NCBI GenBank assembly: GCA_036741235.1
Contig: DAINSQ010000025.1
Span: 1 to 37,970, forward strand
Length of the DNA stretch: 37,970 nt
Source of the DNA: JABWBR01 sp036741235
Lineage (GTDB): Bacteria; Bacteroidota; Bacteroidia; Chitinophagales; Saprospiraceae
Direction of reading: 5' to 3'
Shown: one piece after another, positions 33,992-37,970 of the stretch
How the letters are laid out: each line of letters opens with the position of its first letter
Position numbering within the stretch: position 1 is the stretch's first letter
Program-made: the position numbers and the translations under genes
Notes under the pieces: generated by a model
What the model was told of the DNA's origin: nothing
Databases searched by the model: none
What the model saw: the letters and a program-made list of their open reading frames with translations, nothing else

Positions 33992-34894
33992 TTAAACCCC
34001 GGTTTTCTTTTTCCAGTACCTCATCAACCCCGCCACGCTCATCCAGGCGGGGTTTGCCAGTTCATATCGTTCCATATTGTATTCGTCTGTACCCGCTTCT
34101 ATAAGTTCCATAGCTGCAAATTCCTGAAATTCGGGCGTGATGTCTACTGGGCTGATGCCATTGCTGAAGGGCTTCCACATCCAATTTGCCCATTTTTCAA
34201 GCCTGAATTCGAGTTCGTCGAGATGAAGCTGAATATCGCCGACAGGCCCAAAGTGGGTGAGCCAAAGCCTTTCCGGATGGAGTTCGCGGATCAGTGCAAT
34301 CGAGTTTTTCCAGTCTTCGAGGTTGATATCAGGGGGCGGGCAGGGGGCCGCCACCATACCGTCGTTGATTCGCACGCCGGCAACGTCGCCGGTAAACAAT
34401 TCGCCGTCGTATTGCCAGGCAATATGGTGTACAGCATGACCAGGCGTATGCCAGGCGGTAAACTCGAGGTCGCCGATCCTGATTTTTTCCTGATGCGCCA
34501 CTGTTTTGAGCTTATCTTCGGCTATTGGCCGCAAATCGCCCCAAAGCGCTTCCATGTTGTCCTGGTAAATCTGTTTGGCCGAATTATAGAGTTTTTCTGG
34601 ATTGCGCATATGCGGAGCGCCTGAAGGATGGACGTATATAGTGGCGCCCTGCTGTGCAAATACCCAGGCTGCCCCGGCATGGTCGAGGTGGATATGGGTA
34701 ACCAACACGTGACGAATATCGGCGGGGGCATAACCGGCCTGCCGGATTAGAGCTTCGAGTTGGGGGTAAGTAGAGTGGGGGCCCGTTTCTACAAGTACCG
34801 GGCCTTCATTGCTTTCAAGCAGAAAAGCGGCAACGGTGCGGTCTACACCCTGGAATTGCAGGTCGAATAATTTGATGCGCTCGGTTGTATTCAT
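33992..34894 (-). CDS. MBL-fold (metallo-beta-lactamase) hydrolase
   Basis: A 300-residue metallohydrolase. The zinc-site HxHxDH is complete: His67, His69, Asp71, His72 in VTHIHLDHAG. It is followed by His153 in WHTPGHAVHH, the bridging Asp170 in FTGDVAGVRI, and a later LTHFGPVGD His. This layout resembles the glyoxalase II-like/thioesterase-like branch more than true beta-lactamases. The start overlaps the stop of the upstream acyl-CoA dehydrogenase by 4 bases (ATGA), so the pair is translationally coupled and a role next to acyl-CoA or thioester metabolism is plausible but not proven. Confidence 0.9.
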   Translation of the reverse strand: MNTTERIKLFDLQFQGVDRTVAAFLLESNEGPVLVETGPHSTYPQLEALIRQAGYAPADIRHVLVTHIHLDHAGAAWVFAQQGATIYVHPSGAPHMRNPEKLYNSAKQIYQDNMEALWGDLRPIAEDKLKTVAHQEKIRIGDLEFTAWHTPGHAVHHIAWQYDGELFTGDVAGVRINDGMVAAPCPPPDINLEDWKNSIALIRELHPERLWLTHFGPVGDIQLHLDELEFRLEKWANWMWKPFSNGISPVDITPEFQEFAAMELIEAGTDEYNMERYELANPAWMSVAGLMRYWKKKTGV

Positions 34895-36684
34895 TGTAAA
34901 TGCTCAGGTTTAACGTCTAGCGTGATGCGTTTATCGCTGCTCAGGCGCTGGTGTAATGCTTTGGTTTTAGGAAGCTCGTATTCATAGAAATAGGTGCAGG
35001 TATGTATCAGCCCTTCGTAGAAATGGCGATCGGCAGTGGCGTCTGCGAGGGCCTTGTCGGCTGTCAGCGCCATTTTCAGCCACTGCCAGGCAATGGTTAC
35101 CAGGCTGAAATATTCGAGGTAAAGGGTAGCGTCGGCCAGGAAGACCTCTGGCGGATGAGAAGCAGCCAACTGGCCGAGTTGTGCAGTGATTTGCTGCAAC
35201 TCGCCGGCAGCATTGGCCAAATGATGGGCATGACCCTGCAAGTTGGCATTTTGCCGGGCCTCGCCGATAGTTTTACCCAGTTCAGCGGCAAAAAGCTGGG
35301 CGGCTTTGCCGTTGGCCATAAAGATTTTTCTGCCCAGCAAGTCCATGCCGTGAATAGCGCTGGCGCCTTCGTAAATGGCGTTAACTCTGATATCTCGGTA
35401 GTATTGCTCCAACGGGAAATCATCGCAATACCCGGCGCCGCCCAGGCATTGCATGCCCGCACTCACTGCTTGCGTTCCCATTTCGCTGGGATAAGACTTG
35501 GCAATGGGGGTGAGCAATTCGAGCAATAGATGCGCGTTTTCCTTTTCTTCACCCTCGCCGGCCCGGTGCAAGTCGCCGTAATAACTGCATTGCAACAGCA
35601 AAGCCATACTGCCCTCTATGATCGCCTTTTGGAATAATAACATTCTTTTTACATCGGCGTGCTCGATAATCAGCACTTGGGGTTGTGTGACGTCTTTGTT
35701 GGAAGGATGGCGACCCTGCGGGCGCTCGTTGGCGTATTTGAGAGCAGCCTGGTAGGCCCCCGATGCTACGCCGGTAGCCATTAGCCCCGTGCCGATACGG
35801 GCTTCGTTCATCATCTGGAACATATAGGTGAGCCCTTTGTGGGGTTCGCCTATGAGATATCCGTGGCAGTCGTCGTTTTCGCCCATCATCAGGTGAGCGG
35901 CAACGTAACCTTTTTGTCCCATTTTGCCAAATATACCGGCAGTGGCGACGTCGTTGGGGACCAATCCGCCGTTTTCAGGCCGGTATTTGGGCACTACAAA
36001 TAGCGAAATGCCTTTTGTACCGGCTGGAGCGCCTTTTATGCGGGCCAGCAGAAGGTGTACTACATTGTCGGCCGCAGTATGGTCGCCGCCGGAGATGTAT
36101 ATCTTCTGTCCTTTTATCAGGTAGTGCCCTTCAGTTGTCGGCGTAGCGCTAGTGATAATATCAGAGAGAGAACTTCCTGCCTGGGGCTCCGTGAGCGCCA
36201 TAGTGCCTTGCCAACGACCGGCAAACATGTTGGGAATGTATGCCTGGGCTAGTTCTTGTGTGCCGAAATTCCGGATCAGCCGGGCTGCGCCCTGTGTTAA
36301 AAAGGCATAACTGGCCGCGTTGGCGTTGGAAGCGTAAAAAAACAACTGGCTGGCACTTAGCAGGGAATACGGCATAAGCAACCCGTTGCCGTATTCCGCA
36401 TCAACAGCAGCTATCCAGCCGCCTTCCGCCAGGGCCATGATAGCGGATTTTAAGCCCGGGTGCACCTCCACCACGCCGTCGTTGTAGTATGCCTTGTTTT
36501 TGTCCATCTCCCTGAAAATAGGGTAGAGGTAGGTATCGCTGAGCCCCTTGGCTGCATCAAGGGTCATCAGGCAGGCCTCTGCGTCATAGTCGGCATACAT
36601 GGGAAATCGCCTGAGCTCGGGCGTTTTGATAACTTCGAGGAGCAGGAATTGAAGCAACCGGGGATTGATGTATGCGTTATCCAT
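34891..36684 (-). CDS. acyl-CoA dehydrogenase, long form with C-terminal domain
   Basis: A 597-residue flavoenzyme of the long (~600 residue) acyl-CoA dehydrogenase class, which oxidises acyl-CoA to enoyl-CoA and passes electrons to ETF. Signature motifs: ALTEPQAGSSLSD (FAD/substrate binding), GQKIYISGGDH, MNEARIGTGLMATGVASGAYQAAL, QCLGGAGYCDDF and RDIRVNAIYEGASAIHGMDLLGRK, where Glu in YEGAS is at the catalytic-base position. The ~125 C-terminal residues are the extra domain of the long form (PF12806-like). Start ATG 36684 is preceded by an A/T-rich 92-base gap. Substrate chain length cannot be told. Coupled to the MBL hydrolase downstream. Confidence 0.92.
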   Translation of the reverse strand: MDNAYINPRLLQFLLLEVIKTPELRRFPMYADYDAEACLMTLDAAKGLSDTYLYPIFREMDKNKAYYNDGVVEVHPGLKSAIMALAEGGWIAAVDAEYGNGLLMPYSLLSASQLFFYASNANAASYAFLTQGAARLIRNFGTQELAQAYIPNMFAGRWQGTMALTEPQAGSSLSDIITSATPTTEGHYLIKGQKIYISGGDHTAADNVVHLLLARIKGAPAGTKGISLFVVPKYRPENGGLVPNDVATAGIFGKMGQKGYVAAHLMMGENDDCHGYLIGEPHKGLTYMFQMMNEARIGTGLMATGVASGAYQAALKYANERPQGRHPSNKDVTQPQVLIIEHADVKRMLLFQKAIIEGSMALLLQCSYYGDLHRAGEGEEKENAHLLLELLTPIAKSYPSEMGTQAVSAGMQCLGGAGYCDDFPLEQYYRDIRVNAIYEGASAIHGMDLLGRKIFMANGKAAQLFAAELGKTIGEARQNANLQGHAHHLANAAGELQQITAQLGQLAASHPPEVFLADATLYLEYFSLVTIAWQWLKMALTADKALADATADRHFYEGLIHTCTYFYEYELPKTKALHQRLSSDKRITLDVKPEHLQ

Positions 36685-36776
36685 TTTTTATTAATTTATT
36701 TTACTCAGACGAAATTTTCTCAACAAATTAATTTTATCAAAAAACAACACACAAAATATAAAAAACGGGGCGAGTA

Positions 36777-37691
36777 TTACCACTTGTAGCCATTTAAAAA
36801 ATCGCTGACCGGCATTCTTTTTTTGCCTTGCAGTTGCAATTCGAGTACCTGCAGGTAACCGTCGACGGCGGCAAAACGGAGCGACTTTTTGTGGTCGGAA
36901 GCCGGCGTGCCGGCAGGCTCATGGGGTGGGGTAGGGTCGAAGGCGGCGCGCAGGATTTTCATTTCCAGGCCGTTAAAGGTAGTCCAAGCCGCGGGATAGG
37001 GGCTTAATCCTCTAACAAAATTGTGTACAGCCAGGGCAGGCTGGTTAAAATTGATTTCGCAGGTTTCGTGAAACAACTTGGGCGCAGTAGTCGCCTGGCT
37101 ATCGTCCTGACGCCGGGGTTGGTACTCGCCGGACTCGATTGCCTTAACTGTTTTTAGCGCCACTTCAGCGCCAAGTATCATCAGCCGGTCGTGAAGTTCG
37201 CCTGCCGATTCGTTGTCGCCGATCGGTGTGCGTTCCTGAAAAAGCAGATCGCCGGTGTCGATATCCTGTTGAATAAAAAAAGTAGTGACGCCCGTTTCTT
37301 TTTCCCCCCGAATAATAGCCCAGTTAATAGGAGCGGCGCCGCGGTATTTGGGCAATAGCGAAGCATGGAGGTTGAAAGTGCCCATAGGCGGCATACGCCA
37401 TACCGCTTCGGGTAGCATTCGGAATGCTACTACCACTTGCAGGTCGGCTTTGAGCTGCTGCAATTCTTCCAGAAAAGCGGGATCTTTCAGCTTCAGCGGT
37501 TGCAATACCCTAAGGTCATGGGCAACGGCATACTGCTTCACCGGCGATTCGATGAGTTGTTTGTGGCCGCGCCCCCCTATTTTGTCGGCGGCAGTAACCA
37601 CTCCGACTACCTGGTAGCCCTCCCTGACCAATAAATCCAATGTCGGCACTGCAAACGCAGGCGTACCCATAAAGACGATGCGCATAGACAT
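36777..37691 (-). CDS. fmt: methionyl-tRNA formyltransferase
   Basis: A 304-residue cytoplasmic enzyme that formylates initiator Met-tRNA using 10-formyl-tetrahydrofolate. Motifs include VFMGTPAFAVPTL at the N-terminus, the catalytic Asn/His in NLHASLLPKYRGAAPINWAI, and the catalytic Asp in QQDIDTGDLL. The C-terminal tRNA-binding domain carries HNFVRGLSPYPAAWT. ATG 37691 gives MSMRIVF; a second ATG at 37685 is equally plausible. It starts 3 bases after the stop of the upstream glycosyltransferase, implying one operon. def, its usual partner, is not in the window. Confidence 0.96.
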   Translation of the reverse strand: MSMRIVFMGTPAFAVPTLDLLVREGYQVVGVVTAADKIGGRGHKQLIESPVKQYAVAHDLRVLQPLKLKDPAFLEELQQLKADLQVVVAFRMLPEAVWRMPPMGTFNLHASLLPKYRGAAPINWAIIRGEKETGVTTFFIQQDIDTGDLLFQERTPIGDNESAGELHDRLMILGAEVALKTVKAIESGEYQPRRQDDSQATTAPKLFHETCEINFNQPALAVHNFVRGLSPYPAAWTTFNGLEMKILRAAFDPTPPHEPAGTPASDHKKSLRFAAVDGYLQVLELQLQGKKRMPVSDFLNGYKW

Positions 37692-37694
37692 AAA

Positions 37695-37970
37695 CTAGAA
37701 ACGCTTGATAGACTCAATAATATAAAGCGGTCGCTGTTTGATCTCGCTGTAAATATTAGACAAATAGATCGACATGATATACAAATTGAGGCAGGTAACT
37801 GCAAAAAACACGGAAATGAGCAGCACCAGAAAAGTCCAGCCCGCATTTGCCTGGGTAGCGTTGCCGAAAATATCGTAGCCGGTAAATTTGAACTTGAGCG
37901 CGTTGGCCACCACTCCCACAAGGAATAATAGAGAAAACAGAAAAATCCACAGCAATAATGTACGCAGGAA
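37695..37970 (-). CDS. glycosyltransferase family 2 C-terminus (GtrB/DPM1-type), cut by window edge
   Basis: The reading frame stays open to the window end, so about 91 C-terminal residues are visible. Two membrane helices are present (WIFLFSLLFLVGVV and LVLLISVFFAVTCLNLYIM), followed by the tail SNIYSEIKQRPLYIIES. That tail is characteristic of polyprenyl-phosphate sugar transferases (GtrB/ArnC/DPM1-like), which move a sugar from a nucleotide donor to undecaprenyl phosphate at the inner membrane. The catalytic domain lies outside the window. It is 3 bases upstream of fmt on the same strand. Confidence 0.72.
   Translation of the reverse strand, partial: FLRTLLLWIFLFSLLFLVGVVANALKFKFTGYDIFGNATQANAGWTFLVLLISVFFAVTCLNLYIMSIYLSNIYSEIKQRPLYIIESIKRF

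Noticed and set aside
36685..36776. Rho-independent terminator after fmt
   Set aside because: A GCCCCGTTTTTT-like tract is seen on the minus strand, but no matching hairpin arm precedes it.
1..37970. Hidden mobile element, prophage, CRISPR array or defence island
   Set aside because: No transposase, integrase, terminal inverted repeats, spacer-repeat array or known defence gene was found. Gene content looks like ordinary chromosome.

Overview
The window reads as ordinary chromosome from a Bacteroidota bacterium, probably near Saprospiria/Chitinophagia (the class is an inference). Evidence: a T9SS type A C-terminal sorting domain, a TonB receptor with an N-terminal carboxypeptidase-regulatory-like domain, a WG-repeat protein, CotH-family proteins, an AsmA-like protein, a DUF6249-type membrane protein, almost no Shine-Dalgarno sequences, and several upstream copies of the Bacteroidota -7 box TAnnTTTG, sometimes with a TTTG-like -33 box about 20 bases away. 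I see no tRNA, rRNA, CRISPR array, insertion sequence, phage gene or attachment site. Both ends cut through flanking genes or gene edges.

Layout. 1-1064: sugar-nucleotide-type epimerase. 1083-2187 (minus): ECF sigma factor and overlapping membrane anti-sigma candidate, with a divergent DUF6249-like membrane protein and an abutting 2H phosphoesterase (2320-3213). 3370-7589: a secreted WG-repeat protein of about 1,111 residues, then a histidine-phosphatase lipoprotein. 7724-8194: YkuK/DUF458 RNase H-like protein. 8263-10320: M16 peptidase-fold protein that has lost its zinc site, fused to a LolA-like domain. 10384-10872: single-domain asparaginase-like protein. 10922-14293: two tandem secreted CotH-family proteins. 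14300-15529: SbcD without SbcC. 15526-17853 (minus): TonB-dependent receptor. 18052-21606: SMC. 21603-25379 (minus): NhaD, TrkH and TrkA, a Na+/H+ and K+ homeostasis operon. 25467-28625 (minus): AsmA-like protein with a charged helical tail. 28729-31679: ribonuclease D and a double-ATPase peptide-type ABC protein. 31684-31750: heptamer tandem repeat folding into a long hairpin. 31756-33444 (minus): T9SS-exported PA-domain protein. 33743-33991: small membrane protein. 33992-36684 (minus): metallo-beta-lactamase-fold hydrolase and acyl-CoA dehydrogenase, overlapping by 4 bases. 36777-37970 (minus): fmt and the C-terminus of a GtrB/DPM1-type glycosyltransferase.

The genes mix housekeeping (smc, fmt, rnd, sbcD), envelope and secretion functions, and ion homeostasis. 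Clear functional units are the nhaD-trkH-trkA operon, the sigma/anti-sigma pair, the MBL/acyl-CoA dehydrogenase pair and the CotH tandem. I found no convincing new multi-gene defence or mobile system. The most unusual items are the inactive M16-LolA fusion standing alone, the CotH pair with a strong hairpin between its members, the heptamer-repeat hairpin, and the AsmA-like tail. Coding density is very high: no gap exceeds 300 bases, and three convergent pairs overlap or abut at their stop codons.
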